Part shown: positions 45,874 to 55,903 of the stretch, piece by piece
Position numbering within the stretch: the first letter of the stretch is position 1
Layout of the letters: the number at the start of each line of letters is the position of its first letter
Source of the DNA: Myxococcus hansupus
Lineage (GTDB): Bacteria; Myxococcota; Myxococcia; Myxococcales; Myxococcaceae
NCBI RefSeq assembly: GCF_000280925.3
Contig: NZ_CP012109.1
Location: 2,376,501 to 2,440,500, forward strand
Direction of reading: 5' to 3'
DNA length: 64,000 nucleotides
Position numbers and translations under genes: made by a program
Notes under the pieces: generated by a model
Database searches by the model: none
Told to the model about the DNA's origin: nothing
Seen by the model: the letters and a program-made list of their open reading frames with translations, nothing else

Positions 45874-47547
45874 ATGACCTACCAACGCAACCCGGTGAAG
45901 GCGCCCCGCGTGTCGGGCATGGCGCTCAAGGCCTTCGTGAAGTCGCTCGAGAGCGGCGTCGGGTCCGTGATGCTGGACAAGCTGACCCGCGACAGCGGCA
46001 TCGATCGCTGGCGTGAACTCTCCGCGGGGGACGCGCCGCCGCTCCAGTTCCCCTTGCCCCCGGGCTCGGCCGCCACGGAGTCGCAGACGCCCACCGAGCA
46101 GGCCGCGCGGGCCATTGCGTCCGCTTCCGGTCCGCCGGAGCGCGAGAGCGTCGCCGCCTATGCTCGCGCGTACCGCGAAGGCTCAGCGGATCCGGTCTCC
46201 GTGGTGGGCCGGATTCATGACGCCATCTCGCGGCTGGACAGCGGGAAGACGCGCCTGGGCCTCTTCATCGCGCGCAAGCCCGATGAAGTGCACCGCGCCG
46301 CCGAGGCCTCCACGGAGCGTCTGCGCGCCGGCCGTCCCTTGAGCGTGCTCGACGGCGTCCCCGTCGTCCTGAAGGACGAGGTCGACCTGGCCGGGTTCCC
46401 CACGACGCTGGGCACGCGGTTCCGCACGCAGGTGGCCACCGCGGACTCGACGGTGGCGGCGCGGCTCAAGGCCGCGGGCGCCATCATCCTCGGCAAGGCC
46501 AACATGAACGAGATTGGCATCAACCCCATCGGGTTGAATCCCCACCATGGGGCCGCTCGCAACCCCTGGGATACGGGCCGCATCACCGGTGGCAGCTCCA
46601 GCGCCTCCGCCGCGGCGGTGGCGGCGGGCCTGTGCCCCGTGAGCATTGGCGCGGATGGTGGCGGCTCCATCCGCATCCCCGCCGCCTTGTGCGGTATCGT
46701 GGGCCTCAAGGCGACGTGGGGGCGCATTCCGGAGACGGGCGTGCCGCCGCTGTGCTGGAACGTGGGCCACGTGGGGCCCATGGGGCTCACCGTCGACGAC
46801 GTCGCCGCCGCGTATGCGCTGCTCGCGGGGCCGGATGGACATGACCTCGTCTCGCAGGGGCAGTCGCCGCATCATCTGTCTGGCTACGAGGACGGCGCCC
46901 TGAGCGGTGTTCGGCTGGGCATCTGCTGGGACTACTTCGAGGACGCAGATGCCGACGTCGTGGCCCGCTGCAAGGAGGCCGTGGCGGCATTGACGGCCGC
47001 GGGGGCGCGTGTGGTGGAGGTTCCTCCGCCCGACCTCAACGCGGTGCTGTGGACCCATAGCTGCATCATCCTGAGCGAGATGTCCGAGTCGATGGGCCCG
47101 TCCATGAAGGAGCACCTGTCGGACTTCGGGCTCGACACGCGCACCAACCTCGCCATCGGCAGGCACTTCCGGGCCACGGACCTGGTGCATGCCTTGCGGC
47201 ACCGGCATCGGCTGACGCGCGAGGTGCTCGCGCAGATGGCGGACGTGGATGTGTTCGTGACGCCCACGACGGCCTCCACCGCGCCCGTGATTCCGGAGGC
47301 GGCGCTGCCCGATGGTGAGTCGAACCTCCCCGTGGTCGATGCCCTCATGCGCTTCGTCCGCCTGGCCAACCTGACGGGCTTCCCGTCCCTGTCGGTGCCG
47401 GCCGGGTTCGACGAAGAGGGCCTCCCCGTGGGGGTTCAGCTCACCGGAAGACCCTACGAGGAGCACCTGCTGCTGCGGCTGGGGCGCGTGGTGGAGCGGG
47501 CCTCCGAGCACCGGGTCCCACCTGTTCATCTGCGCGCACTTCGCTGA
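45874..47547 (+). CDS. Amidase-signature hydrolase
   Basis: Encodes 557 residues. The Ser-cisSer-Lys triad fits the family spacing: K167 (VVLKDEVD), S241 (GGSSSASAAAVAAG) and S265 (GADGGGSIRIPAALCGIVGLK). The extra ~100 N-terminal residues before the core are not typical of GatA. There are no neighbouring gatBC genes, so a catabolic or fatty-acid-amide-type amidase is more likely than tRNA amidation. It has no signal peptide. It follows the saccharopine-dehydrogenase-like gene by 11 bp and ends before a hairpin. Confidence 0.9.
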   Translation: MTYQRNPVKAPRVSGMALKAFVKSLESGVGSVMLDKLTRDSGIDRWRELSAGDAPPLQFPLPPGSAATESQTPTEQAARAIASASGPPERESVAAYARAYREGSADPVSVVGRIHDAISRLDSGKTRLGLFIARKPDEVHRAAEASTERLRAGRPLSVLDGVPVVLKDEVDLAGFPTTLGTRFRTQVATADSTVAARLKAAGAIILGKANMNEIGINPIGLNPHHGAARNPWDTGRITGGSSSASAAAVAAGLCPVSIGADGGGSIRIPAALCGIVGLKATWGRIPETGVPPLCWNVGHVGPMGLTVDDVAAAYALLAGPDGHDLVSQGQSPHHLSGYEDGALSGVRLGICWDYFEDADADVVARCKEAVAALTAAGARVVEVPPPDLNAVLWTHSCIILSEMSESMGPSMKEHLSDFGLDTRTNLAIGRHFRATDLVHALRHRHRLTREVLAQMADVDVFVTPTTASTAPVIPEAALPDGESNLPVVDALMRFVRLANLTGFPSLSVPAGFDEEGLPVGVQLTGRPYEEHLLLRLGRVVERASEHRVPPVHLRALR

Positions 47548-47593
47548 ACACGACGCGGTAGAGACTTGGAAAAGAAGTAAAACGTGTAAATGT

Positions 47594-47615
47594 GGCACCG
47601 CGGGCTCGCGGTGCC
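47594..47615 (+). terminator. Hairpin after the amidase gene
   Basis: GGCACCGCG (47594-47602) pairs perfectly with CGCGGTGCC (47607-47615) with a GGCT loop, 46 bp after the stop. Confidence 0.6.
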
Positions 47616-47701
47616 ATCCCACGGGCCACGCACTCGACACAGCCCGCGTCACCTCGGACGCCGCTCCCTGGCGTCCGCACGCGGGCGGGAGGAATGGCCT
47701 C

Positions 47702-49171
47702 GTGCAACTTCGTGACATCGCCAGTTCGCCGTCCCGTCGTCTTTCCCTGCTGTTGGCCGCCGCGCTCGTGAGCGCCTGTGGTCCCTCCGAGCCGGCCGCC
47801 CCGGTGGACTCCGACGAGTCCACAGGCGTCAGCACCGCCGCGCTCACGGAGCTGGTCTCCAACGGCAACTTCAACAGTGGAACCGTCACGCCGTGGTGGA
47901 GCGGCGCCAACACGCAGTCGCGCGTGGAGAATGGCCGTCTGCGCGTGGACGTTGGCGGAGGGACGGCCAACCCCTGGGATGCCTTGATTGGTCAGAGCGG
48001 CATCCCCCTGGTGAGTGGCCGGGCGTACACGCTGGCCTTCACCGCGTCCGCGTCGGTGAGCACGACGGTGCGCGTGACGGTGCAACTGGAGAGCGCCCCG
48101 TACACCGCCGTGTTCGACCGGCAGGTGACGTTCGATGGAACGTCGCGGCGCTTCACGTTCCCCTTCACGTCGTCGCTGGCCACGCAGGCGGGGCAGGTGA
48201 CCTTCCAGTTCGGCGGCCGCCCGGCGAGCCTCAGCGCGTTCCTCGATGACGTCTCGCTCACCACGGAGAATGGCAGCGGGGGTGGCGGTCCCCTGGCGAT
48301 GACGAGCGGCTTCTACATCGACCCGAACTCGAACCCCGCCAACTGGGTCCGCGCCAACAGCGGGGACTCGCGCGCGGCGCGCATCCAGGCCTCCATCGCG
48401 AACAACATGACGGCCCGTTGGTTCGCCGCGTGGAGCGGCAACATCACCACGGCGGTGTCCAGCTTCGTCGCCGCCGCGGACGCCGCGGACAAGCTGCCCG
48501 TGCTGGTGGCGTACAACATCCCCGGCCGGGACTGCGGCAGTCACTCGGGGGGCGGCGCCGGAACGCCGGACGCCTATCGCACGTGGATCTCCGCGTTCGC
48601 CTCGGCCATTGGCAACCGTCCCGCCGTCGTCATCATCGAGCCGGACGCCGTCGCCCAGCTCGACTGCCTGGCCAACGACGCCGAGCGGCAGACGCGCATC
48701 AGCCTGATTCGCTACGCGACGGAGCAGTTCCGGGACCGCGCGCCCAACACCTGGGCGTACCTGGACGCGGGGAACGCGCTGTGGATCAACGCGGACACCA
48801 TGGCCCAGCGACTGGAGAACATGGGCGTGCGCAACGTGCGGGGCTTCGCCCTCAACGTGTCGAACTTCTACACCACCGCGCAGTCGGCCTCGTACGCCGG
48901 CAACGTGAATGCCTCGCTGAGCAGCCGCTACGGCTACACCAAGCCCTTCGTCGTGGACACCAGCCGCAACGGCAACGGCTCCAACGGTGAGTGGTGCAAC
49001 CCCGCGGGCCGGCGGATTGGGACCACGAACCAGGTGGGCGTCGGCGGCGCGGAGATGACCTTGTGGATCAAGGTCCCCGGGGACTCGGATGGCCAGTGTG
49101 GCGTCGGGCCCAACTCGCCCGCCGGGACGTTCATGCCGGACGTGGCGCTGCGGATGATCGACGGCCTGTAG
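47702..49171 (+). CDS. GH6 cellulase lipoprotein with N-terminal CBM
   Basis: Encodes 489 residues from the GTG at 47702. The lipoprotein signal SRRLSLLLAAALVSAC gives lipidated Cys26. Residues ~50-195 form a CBM4/9-type jelly roll (LVSNGNFNSGTVTPWWSG...AFLDDVSL). The GH6 catalytic domain (~200-489) shows FYIDPNSNPANWV, ARWFAAWSGN, VIIEPDAVAQLDC, FALNVSNFY, PFVVDTSRNGNG, and LWIKVPGDSDGQC; the Asp residues in these blocks are the family's catalytic and base positions. It should cleave beta-1,4-glucan from the cell surface. It is monocistronic, with hairpins on both sides. Confidence 0.92.
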   Translation: MQLRDIASSPSRRLSLLLAAALVSACGPSEPAAPVDSDESTGVSTAALTELVSNGNFNSGTVTPWWSGANTQSRVENGRLRVDVGGGTANPWDALIGQSGIPLVSGRAYTLAFTASASVSTTVRVTVQLESAPYTAVFDRQVTFDGTSRRFTFPFTSSLATQAGQVTFQFGGRPASLSAFLDDVSLTTENGSGGGGPLAMTSGFYIDPNSNPANWVRANSGDSRAARIQASIANNMTARWFAAWSGNITTAVSSFVAAADAADKLPVLVAYNIPGRDCGSHSGGGAGTPDAYRTWISAFASAIGNRPAVVIIEPDAVAQLDCLANDAERQTRISLIRYATEQFRDRAPNTWAYLDAGNALWINADTMAQRLENMGVRNVRGFALNVSNFYTTAQSASYAGNVNASLSSRYGYTKPFVVDTSRNGNGSNGEWCNPAGRRIGTTNQVGVGGAEMTLWIKVPGDSDGQCGVGPNSPAGTFMPDVALRMIDGL

Positions 49172-49182
49172 TCAAAGGGCCC

Positions 49183-49209
49183 GGCGCCGCACGACGTCAG
49201 TGCGGCGCC
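49183..49209. terminator. Bidirectional hairpin between GH6 and MFS genes
   Basis: GGCGCCGCAC (49183-49192) pairs with GTGCGGCGCC (49200-49209). It overlaps the last codons of the convergent MFS gene. Confidence 0.65.
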
Positions 49210-50660
49210 GCCACGTCGCTGGCTGAAACCGTCTTGGTGCGGGCCACCTTCGGGAAGAACAGCCCCGCCGCGAAGGCGGCCACCGTGAAGGCGCACATCA
49301 GCCAGAAGTTGATGCTCAGGCCGGTGCCCAGCGCGCCGCTCAGTTTCGCCACCAGCTCCGCGGGCAGGCCCTGTCCATGGTCGGGGCTCATCAAGGCATT
49401 GGCCGCGGAGATGGGCACCGTCGGGTCCTTGAGGAGCTGCGACACCATGACGCCGCCCATCAGCCCCACGCCAATGGCGCCGCCGATGGTGCGGAAGAAC
49501 ATGTTGCTGGCCGTGGCCACGCCGCGCAGCTCCCAGCCCACGCTCGTCTGCACGGCGATGAGCAGCGCGGTGGAGGCGAAGCCCATGCCGACGCCGAACA
49601 GGCCCATGGCCACCTCGGGCACCAGCTTCGGCGCCTGGGGGCCCAGCAGCAGCGCCATCAGCGAGGTGCCCACGACGGTCAACCCCAGCCCGCCCACGAT
49701 GAGCGGACGGAAGCCCGTCTTGAGCAGCAGCTTGCCGGCCACCACGGCCGCCAGCGGCCAACCGACAATCATGGGGGTGATCATCCCGCCGGCCTCGGTC
49801 GGCGTGCCGCCCAGGACGGCCTGGACGAACAGCGGGACGTAGGTGGTGGCGCCGAACATCGCCGCGGAGAAGAGCGCTCCCGCGATGGACGAGATGACGA
49901 TGGCGGGCACCTTGAAGATGGACATGGGGATGATGGGGTCGGGCGCCTTGCGCTCCACGGCGACGAACGCCGCCAGCAGCACGGCCGCCACGGGCAGCCC
50001 CCACAGATTCATTCCCACGCCCTGCACCCCGACGAGCAGCGCCACCACCCACCCGGTGAGCAGCGCGGCGCCGGCGTAGTCCAGTTGCTGGGGTTTGCGC
50101 TCCACGCGCTCGTGGAAGTGGCTGAGCAGCAGGATGACGCAGCCCACGCCCACCGGGACGTTGATGAAGAAGACCCAGTGCCACGTGAGGTACTTCACGA
50201 TGAAGCCGCCGGTGATGGGGCCAATCAGGCCCGCCAGTCCCCACACCGCGCTGAACGCGCCCTGGACCTTCGCGCGCTCCTCCAGCGTGTAGAGGTCCCC
50301 GATGATGGTGAGCGCCACCGGCTGCATGGCGCCCGCGCCCAGGCCCTGGAGCGTCCGGAAGGCGATCAGCATGGCCATGGACGTGGACATGCCGCTGGCG
50401 ATGGAGCCCACCAGGAACAGGGCGATGCCGAACAGGAGCACCGGCTTGCGGCCGTACAGGTCCGCCAGCTTCCCGTAGATGGGCACGGTGATGGTGGACG
50501 ACAGCATGTACGCGGTGAAGACCCACGCGTAGTGCTGGATGCCACCCAGCTCGCCCACCACCGTGGGCATGGCGGTGGAGACGACAGTCGCCTCCAAGGC
50601 GGCCATGAAGAGGCTCAGGGCCAGGGCCAGGGTGGTCAGGGGTCGATGGGTGGTTCGCAT
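49197..50660 (-). CDS. DHA2 (EmrB/QacA) MFS drug-efflux transporter
   Basis: Encodes 487 residues from the ATG at 50660 (MRTTHRPLTTLALALSLFMA). It has about 14 hydrophobic helices. MFS motif A (GKLADLYGRKP), motif C-like GLAGLIGPITGGFIV and the DHA2 opening LEATVVSTAMPTVVGEL are all present. It is a proton-driven exporter of hydrophobic or cationic compounds in the inner membrane. No regulator or membrane-fusion protein lies next to it. Frame and length are normal. Confidence 0.93.
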   Translation of the reverse strand: MRTTHRPLTTLALALSLFMAALEATVVSTAMPTVVGELGGIQHYAWVFTAYMLSSTITVPIYGKLADLYGRKPVLLFGIALFLVGSIASGMSTSMAMLIAFRTLQGLGAGAMQPVALTIIGDLYTLEERAKVQGAFSAVWGLAGLIGPITGGFIVKYLTWHWVFFINVPVGVGCVILLLSHFHERVERKPQQLDYAGAALLTGWVVALLVGVQGVGMNLWGLPVAAVLLAAFVAVERKAPDPIIPMSIFKVPAIVISSIAGALFSAAMFGATTYVPLFVQAVLGGTPTEAGGMITPMIVGWPLAAVVAGKLLLKTGFRPLIVGGLGLTVVGTSLMALLLGPQAPKLVPEVAMGLFGVGMGFASTALLIAVQTSVGWELRGVATASNMFFRTIGGAIGVGLMGGVMVSQLLKDPTVPISAANALMSPDHGQGLPAELVAKLSGALGTGLSINFWLMCAFTVAAFAAGLFFPKVARTKTVSASDVAAPH

Positions 50661-50752
50661 GAAGGGGCCAGCGCGGGAGAGGGCCTCCTTAACGGCTGCG
50701 AGCCGAGGTCGCCAGAGACAAGCGGCGTCAAGCACGGACGCCAGACGTACGA

Positions 50753-50786
50753 AGGGCCAGCTCCCGGAATTCCGGAGGCTGGCCCT
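50753..50786 (-). terminator. Hairpin after the glycine-zipper gene
   Basis: AGGGCCAGC (50753-50761) pairs with GCTGGCCCT (50778-50786), and the inner CCGGAATTCCGG is also palindromic. It lies 25 bp after the minus-strand stop. Confidence 0.65.
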
Positions 50787-50810
50787 GGGGGGCTTGCAGC
50801 GGAAGCTGGA

Positions 50811-51377
50811 TTACAGGCCGCGCATCAACTGCGCCTGGGCGAAAGCCGCCATCTGCTGGGCGTTGAAGCGGCCCTCGGCGATGTCGCCGACCGTCTTCGC
50901 GCCGGTGCGGACGGTGTCCACCATGTCCGCCAGCTTGCCCACGGTGCCGGCCTTGCCGAACATGGAGGCGACGCCGGCCAGCGGGCCACCGGCGACCATG
51001 GCCAGACCGTTGTCGATGAACTTGTCGGCGAAGGGCTTCGCGAGCTGGCCGATGCCGAAGGGCATCTTGTCCAGCAGGCCGCCAATCATGCCCTTGAGGG
51101 GGCCGGTGATGGCGCTCATCGCCTTGTCGACGAGGCCCGACACCTGGCTCAGCGCGCTGCCAATCTTGCCGGCGATGCCACCGACGGCGTTCGCCAGGCC
51201 GCCCACGGCCTTGCCGATGCCGCCCAGCGCCTTGCCGATGCCGCCCAGCGCGCCGGCCAGACCGCTCGCGGCCTTGCCCGCGGCGCTCGCCGCACCCGCG
51301 GCGGAGCTACGGCCCGCGCTGCTGGCGCCACTCGAGCCACGGCTACCGTTCGAACCACCTGCGCCGCCAACGGACAT
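50811..51377 (-). CDS. Glycine-zipper, Ala/Gly-rich protein of unknown function
   Basis: Encodes 188 residues from the ATG at 51377 (AGAGG upstream). The first ~25 residues are Gly/Ser-rich and disordered. Residues ~30-80 form a repeated zipper (GLAGALGGIGKALGGIGKAV, then GGLANAVGGIAGKIGSAL) that could make an amphipathic or membrane-inserting helix. The rest (KGMIGGLLDKMPFGIGQLAK...) is also amphipathic. There is no signal peptide or clear TM anchor. It lies 73 bp downstream of the 144-residue gene on the same strand and ends before a hairpin. Possibilities are a pore-forming or secreted effector or a structural protein; no family is recognised. Confidence 0.65.
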   Translation of the reverse strand: MSVGGAGGSNGSRGSSGASSAGRSSAAGAASAAGKAASGLAGALGGIGKALGGIGKAVGGLANAVGGIAGKIGSALSQVSGLVDKAMSAITGPLKGMIGGLLDKMPFGIGQLAKPFADKFIDNGLAMVAGGPLAGVASMFGKAGTVGKLADMVDTVRTGAKTVGDIAEGRFNAQQMAAFAQAQLMRGL

Positions 51378-51450
51378 GTGAAGAACCTCTTAAAGGGGGG
51401 TGAATGTACGGATTGTCGGGGACCGCTCGGGAAAGTTGCGTCAAAACCGC

Positions 51451-51885
51451 CTAGGCGCGTTCTCCGCCGCCCTTGGGCACGTGTTTCCGCAGCTTTTGGC
51501 TCGTCTCTTCGTCCACCGTGACCTGTTCTTGACCTTCGTCGCCTCGCAGGGACGGCTTGTTGGAGGCGTCCTGGGCGGCCTCGAAGCCCGTGTAGTAGGA
51601 CTTGGGCGGCCCGATGCCCAGCTCCCCATTGGCGGCGGCGATGAAGAAGTTGGCGACGTCCTGGGTGGACGGCGGGTTGTAGCCCGCGGCGCGCAGCTCC
51701 TCGTCCGGGGCGACGATGAGCGTCGGCTCCTTGTCCGGGTTCTGCGCGTAGTCCAGCACCAGCTCGACGTAGGCCTCCAGCTCCATGTCCAGCGACTTGG
51801 CGATGCGCTGGGTGTCTGGATCCGCCAGCAGCTCGGCGCGGACATTCTCCACGGGGCGCTTCAGGCGGGGCTTCTGCTCGGACAT
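51451..51885 (-). CDS. Conserved acidic protein of unknown function, neighbour of the glycine-zipper protein
   Basis: Encodes 144 residues from the ATG at 51885 with GGGAG upstream. It is soluble, acidic and helical (RAELLADPDTQRIAKSLDME..AYVELVLDYAQNPDKEPTLIV) with a charged C-terminus. No domain is recognised. Being co-oriented just upstream of the glycine-zipper gene, it could be its chaperone or antagonist, but nothing in the sequence proves this. Confidence 0.6.
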   Translation of the reverse strand: MSEQKPRLKRPVENVRAELLADPDTQRIAKSLDMELEAYVELVLDYAQNPDKEPTLIVAPDEELRAAGYNPPSTQDVANFFIAAANGELGIGPPKSYYTGFEAAQDASNKPSLRGDEGQEQVTVDEETSQKLRKHVPKGGGERA

Positions 51886-52050
51886 GTGAGGACTCCCGGA
51901 GGACGTTGAAAGAACGACTCTTTCGGCACGTTAGCGTCCCCTGCAACGGGGGGCCACCCTGGACGCCTGGCCCGGCCCTGGGCCGGAGGTTCCGGGGCCC
52001 GGTCATTCCTAGCGTTGACACACCACTGTCATCCGCGGGGACCGAAAGCC

Positions 52051-54705
52051 ATGGCCACTGTCTGCGACCTCTGTCACCAGCGCCCGGCGACCACCCGGGT
52101 CACCCGCGTCGTCGGGAACCGGCGCACCACCGAATCCCTCTGTGACGTCTGCAGCAGTCAGCGCTCCCGCTTCGGGCGCATGGGCCTGGGGACCTCGCTC
52201 TTCGACCAGTTCTTCAGTGATTTCGGCGGCGAGGACCTCGGCGGCCTGTCCCAGGCCATTCAACAGCCGGTGGAGCGCTACGACATCACGGAGGCCTTCT
52301 CCGACGAGACGCGGCGCGTTCTGGAGGGCGCCTTCGAGGCGGCGCGCAACGCGGGGGCGGCTTCCATCGACACGGAGCATCTGCTCGTGGCGCTCGCGAA
52401 GGACCCGTTGGGCCGCACGGCGCTCGCCCGGATGAAGCTGGACCCCGCGCGCGTCGCCGAGCGCGCCGAGTCCGAGATGCGCCGGGGCAAGCGGCCCATG
52501 GAGCGCCCGGAGCTCTCTCCGCATGCCAAGCGGGCGCTGGAGCTGGCGTATCAGGAGGCCTACGAGCTGGGCCACTCCTACGTGGGACCCGAGCACGTGC
52601 TGCTGGGCCTGCTCCAGGAAGGCGAGGGGCTGGCGTCGGAAATTCTGCGGGAGCAGGGGGCGCAGCACGGCAAGGCCCGCGCGGCCGTGGCGGAGGCGCT
52701 GGCGCCGTCGTCCGAGTCGCGCCGCTCGCCCACGCCCACGTTGGACGAGTACTGCCGTGACCTCACGCGCATGGCCTCGGAGGGAAAGCTGGACCCGGTG
52801 GTGGGGCGCGCCAACGAAATCGAGACCACGCTCGAAATCCTCTCCCGCCGGACGAAGAACAACCCGGTGCTCATCGGCGAGCCGGGCGTGGGCAAGACGG
52901 CCATCGTGGAGGGCATCGCCCAACGCATCATCTCCGCCGCCGTCCCGGACACGCTGCGCGACAAGCGCGTCCTGCAATTGGACCTCTCCGGCCTGCTCGC
53001 GGGCAGCAAGTACCGCGGCGAGTTCGAGGAGCGCCTGAAGAAGGTCATGGACGAGGTGAAGGCCCACAGCGAGGAAATCGTCCTCTTCATCGACGAGATT
53101 CACACCATCGTCGGCGCGGGCGCGGCGGAGGGCGCCATGGACGCGGGCAACATGCTCAAGCCGTCCCTGGCCCGGGGCGAGCTGCACGTCATTGGGGCCA
53201 CCACGCTGGACGAGTACCGCAAGCGCATCGAGAAGGACGCCGCGTTGGAGCGCCGCTTCCAGCCCGTGGTCGTCCCCGAACCGACGGCCGAGCAGGCCAT
53301 CGAGATTCTCCGAGGCCTCAAGGACCGGTACGAGTCGCACCACCGCGTGCGCATCGCGGACGACGCGCTCGTCGCGGCGGTGGAGTTGTCGGACCGCTAC
53401 GTCACCGGCCGCTTCCTGCCCGACAAGGCCATCGATTTGGTGGACCAGGCCGCCGCCCGGGTGCGGCTGCGCCTCACGTTGCCTCCCGAGCGGCTGGTGA
53501 ACGCCGAGCACGAGGTGGTGAAGGTGAAGCGCGCGCTCGACGAGGCCCGGGACCGCAAGGCGAAGCCCCGCATCCAGGAGCTGGAGTCCAAGCTGCGCGA
53601 CGCGGAGCGGGAGGTGCAGAGCGCGCAGAAGGAGCGCCGCACCCAGAAGTCGAGTGAGACGCCCGAGGTCCGCGCCGAGGACGTGGCGGAGGTGCTGTCC
53701 CGCATGACGGGCATCCCCGTGACGCAGATGACGGAGGACGAGCGCAAGAAGCTGCTGGAGCTGGAGTCCCGCCTGCACGAGCGTGTCATTGGCCAGGACG
53801 AGGCCATCCGCGTGCTGTCACAGTCCATCCGGCGGGCGAGGGCGGGGCTCAAGGATGAGGCGCGGCCCATTGGCTCCTTCCTCTTCCTGGGCCCCACCGG
53901 CGTGGGCAAGACGGAGCTGGCGAAGACGCTGGCGGAGCTGCTCTTCGGCGACGAGAAGGCGCTCATCCGCTTCGACATGAGTGAGTACATGGAAAAGCAT
54001 ACCGTGAGTCGGCTGGTGGGCGCGCCGCCGGGTTATGTCGGCTACGAGGAGGGCGGGCAGCTCACGGAGGCCGTCCGCCGGCGGCCCTACTGCGTGCTCT
54101 TGTTCGACGAGGTGGAGAAGGCGCACCCCGACGTGTTCCACATGCTGCTCCAGGTGCTGGATGACGGACGCCTCACGGACTCGCAGGGCACGGTGGTGAA
54201 CTTCAAGAACACCGTCATCATCTGCACCAGCAACCTGGGCTCGCACCTCATCCAGGAGTCCACCGCGCGCAAGGAGCCCCAGGAGCGGATGCGCGAGCGC
54301 GTCATGGGCGTGCTCAAGGGGCACTTCCCGCCGGAGTTCCTCAACCGCATCGACGAGACGGTCGTCTTCGAGCCGCTCAACCGCGCACAGTTGCGCGCCA
54401 TCGTGGAGTTGATGCTGGAGAAGACGCGCCGCCTGCTGCATGGGCAGGGCATCGACTTGGAGATGACGCCCGCGGCCCTGGAGGCGTTGGTGGACAAGGG
54501 ATGGGACCCCACCTTCGGTGCCCGCCCGCTGCGGCGTGAAATCCAGCGCGCCATCGAAGCGCCGCTCGCGGAGTCCCTCATCTCCGGTTCCATCCGCGAG
54601 AACAGCCGGGTCCGCGCGGACTTCAAGGATGGAAAATTCCGTTTCGAGGAGGCGCAGGCGCCCGAGTCGGAAGAGGCGCAGGCGGAGCCCAGTGCCGTTC
54701 ACTGA
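52051..54705 (+). CDS. clpC: ClpC-like AAA+ unfoldase with N-terminal zinc finger
   Basis: Encodes 884 residues from the ATG at 52051. It opens with a four-Cys zinc finger (C5, C8, C31, C34; CDLCHQRP...LCDVC) resembling McsA, followed by two Clp_N repeats (~90-225). The first AAA domain has [14 protein letters not shown] and [10 protein letters not shown], and a short ~60-residue charged coiled coil lies between the AAA domains. The second AAA domain has [31 protein letters not shown] and the Clp D2-small domain. It should unfold substrates for ClpP or act alone. The ClpP-binding loop is not securely identified. It is divergent from the 144-residue gene. Confidence 0.88.
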   Translation: MATVCDLCHQRPATTRVTRVVGNRRTTESLCDVCSSQRSRFGRMGLGTSLFDQFFSDFGGEDLGGLSQAIQQPVERYDITEAFSDETRRVLEGAFEAARNAGAASIDTEHLLVALAKDPLGRTALARMKLDPARVAERAESEMRRGKRPMERPELSPHAKRALELAYQEAYELGHSYVGPEHVLLGLLQEGEGLASEILREQGAQHGKARAAVAEALAPSSESRRSPTPTLDEYCRDLTRMASEGKLDPVVGRANEIETTLEILSRRTKNNPVLIGEPGVGKTAIVEGIAQRIISAAVPDTLRDKRVLQLDLSGLLAGSKYRGEFEERLKKVMDEVKAHSEEIVLFIDEIHTIVGAGAAEGAMDAGNMLKPSLARGELHVIGATTLDEYRKRIEKDAALERRFQPVVVPEPTAEQAIEILRGLKDRYESHHRVRIADDALVAAVELSDRYVTGRFLPDKAIDLVDQAAARVRLRLTLPPERLVNAEHEVVKVKRALDEARDRKAKPRIQELESKLRDAEREVQSAQKERRTQKSSETPEVRAEDVAEVLSRMTGIPVTQMTEDERKKLLELESRLHERVIGQDEAIRVLSQSIRRARAGLKDEARPIGSFLFLGPTGVGKTELAKTLAELLFGDEKALIRFDMSEYMEKHTVSRLVGAPPGYVGYEEGGQLTEAVRRRPYCVLLFDEVEKAHPDVFHMLLQVLDDGRLTDSQGTVVNFKNTVIICTSNLGSHLIQESTARKEPQERMRERVMGVLKGHFPPEFLNRIDETVVFEPLNRAQLRAIVELMLEKTRRLLHGQGIDLEMTPAALEALVDKGWDPTFGARPLRREIQRAIEAPLAESLISGSIRENSRVRADFKDGKFRFEEAQAPESEEAQAEPSAVH

Positions 54706-54781
54706 ACCGTTGCGCGAGGGGGCTCGGGGCCGCCCCACATTCACCTTGTAGTCGGTGGTGACATGCCGGACCCTTGGGGGA

Positions 54782-55435
54782 ATGCAGCCATCTCTTCCGG
54801 TCATGGCCTCGCTCTCCGTCCTCCTGCTGGCGGGAGGGTGCAAGCGGGAGCCCGATGCCGCGGCGGCGCATGTTCCGGCGCTGCCCGAGGTTGCCCCCGA
54901 CGCACTGCGGCCCCTCGAGGCCTTCGCGGTCATCCCCGACAGGAAGGAGCGCTCCCGGGCGCTCTTCCTGGAGGCCAGCCGCGTCCTCTTCCACCCGCGG
55001 TGCGCGAACTGTCACCCCTCGGGCGAAAGCCCGCTCCAGGGGGATGACGGGCAGCTCCATTATCCGCCCGTGGTGCGGGGCCCCGAGGACCAGGGCGTGG
55101 TGGGCATGGAGTGCACGAGCTGCCACCAGGACAAGAACCAGGACCTGGCCCGCGTGCCCGGCGCGCCGAAGTGGCATGTCGCGCCCATGGAGATGGCGTG
55201 GGTGGGCAAGAGCCCGCGCGAGGTGTGCGAGCAGCTCAAGGACACGAAGCGCAACGGCGGCAAGACGCCCGCGCAGATGATTGAACACAACGCCCATGAC
55301 GAACTGGTGGCCTGGGGCTGGAACCCGGGAATGGGGCGGAAGCCCGCGCCGGGGACGCAGGCGCAGTTCGGCGCCATCGTCGCGGCCTGGGTGGAGACGG
55401 GCTCGGAGTGCCCGAGCGAGGAGGCACGGCCGTGA
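54782..55435 (+). CDS. Di-haem c-type cytochrome lipoprotein
   Basis: Encodes about 217 residues (ATG 54782; a GTG at 54755 is possible). A lipoprotein signal ends in LLLAGGC. It carries two haem c motifs, CANCH and CTSCH, spaced ~40 residues apart. Its stop overlaps the GTG of the following [2Fe-2S] subunit, so it is translationally coupled to the molybdenum hydroxylase. It is the likely periplasmic electron acceptor of that enzyme. The family is not named beyond cytochrome c-like. Confidence 0.85.
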   Translation: MQPSLPVMASLSVLLLAGGCKREPDAAAAHVPALPEVAPDALRPLEAFAVIPDRKERSRALFLEASRVLFHPRCANCHPSGESPLQGDDGQLHYPPVVRGPEDQGVVGMECTSCHQDKNQDLARVPGAPKWHVAPMEMAWVGKSPREVCEQLKDTKRNGGKTPAQMIEHNAHDELVAWGWNPGMGRKPAPGTQAQFGAIVAAWVETGSECPSEEARP

Positions 55436-55893
55436 CGGTTCGCGTTCGCATCAACGGTGAGGAGCAGGAGCTGGACGTGGACCCGGAGATGCCGCTGCTG
55501 TGGGCGGTGCGGGACGTGCTCGGGCTCACCGGGACGAAGTACGGCTGCGGCCAGGCGCTGTGCGGCGCCTGCACCGTGCACCTGGACGGCCAGCCGGTCC
55601 GCGCGTGTGTGACGCCCATCCGCCGCGCGGAGGGTCACTCCGTGACGACCATCGAGGGGCTGTCGCCGGAGGGCAACCACCCGCTCCAGCGCGCGTGGGT
55701 GGACCTGGGCGTGCCGCAGTGTGGCTTCTGTCAGACGGGGCAAATCATGTGCGCGGCGGCGCTGCTGGCGAAGAAGCCGAAGCCGTCGGACGCGGAAATC
55801 GACCAGTCGCTCGCCGGCAACCTCTGCCGTTGCGGCACCTATACGCGGATCCGCGCGGCCGTGAAGAAGGTCGCGGGCCTGTCCGAGGAGTGA
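55432..55893 (+). CDS. iorA: [2Fe-2S] subunit of an IorA-type molybdenum hydroxylase
   Basis: Encodes 153 residues from the GTG at 55432; an ATG at 55408 is possible but would overlap the upstream gene by 28 bases. The plant-type ferredoxin cluster [16 protein letters not shown] is followed by the second [2Fe-2S] domain [16 protein letters not shown] and [13 protein letters not shown]. It passes electrons from the molybdenum site of the large subunit to the cytochrome. It is most like isoquinoline 1-oxidoreductase alpha subunit; the substrate is unknown. Confidence 0.88.
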   Translation: MTVRVRINGEEQELDVDPEMPLLWAVRDVLGLTGTKYGCGQALCGACTVHLDGQPVRACVTPIRRAEGHSVTTIEGLSPEGNHPLQRAWVDLGVPQCGFCQTGQIMCAAALLAKKPKPSDAEIDQSLAGNLCRCGTYTRIRAAVKKVAGLSEE

Positions 55894-55903
55894 CGAGGAC
55901 GCC

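Noticed and set aside
46183-47970. A 595-codon open frame antisense to the amidase
   Set aside because: It is His/Arg/Val low-complexity sequence opposite a complete amidase-signature enzyme.
49377-51521. A 714-codon plus-strand frame across the MFS and glycine-zipper genes
   Set aside because: It is a Gly/His/Gln/Arg shadow with no domain; the minus strand encodes recognisable proteins.
51886-52050. CtsR or CIRCE operator ahead of clpC
   Set aside because: No matching inverted repeat was seen; only an isolated TTGACA without a -10 partner.
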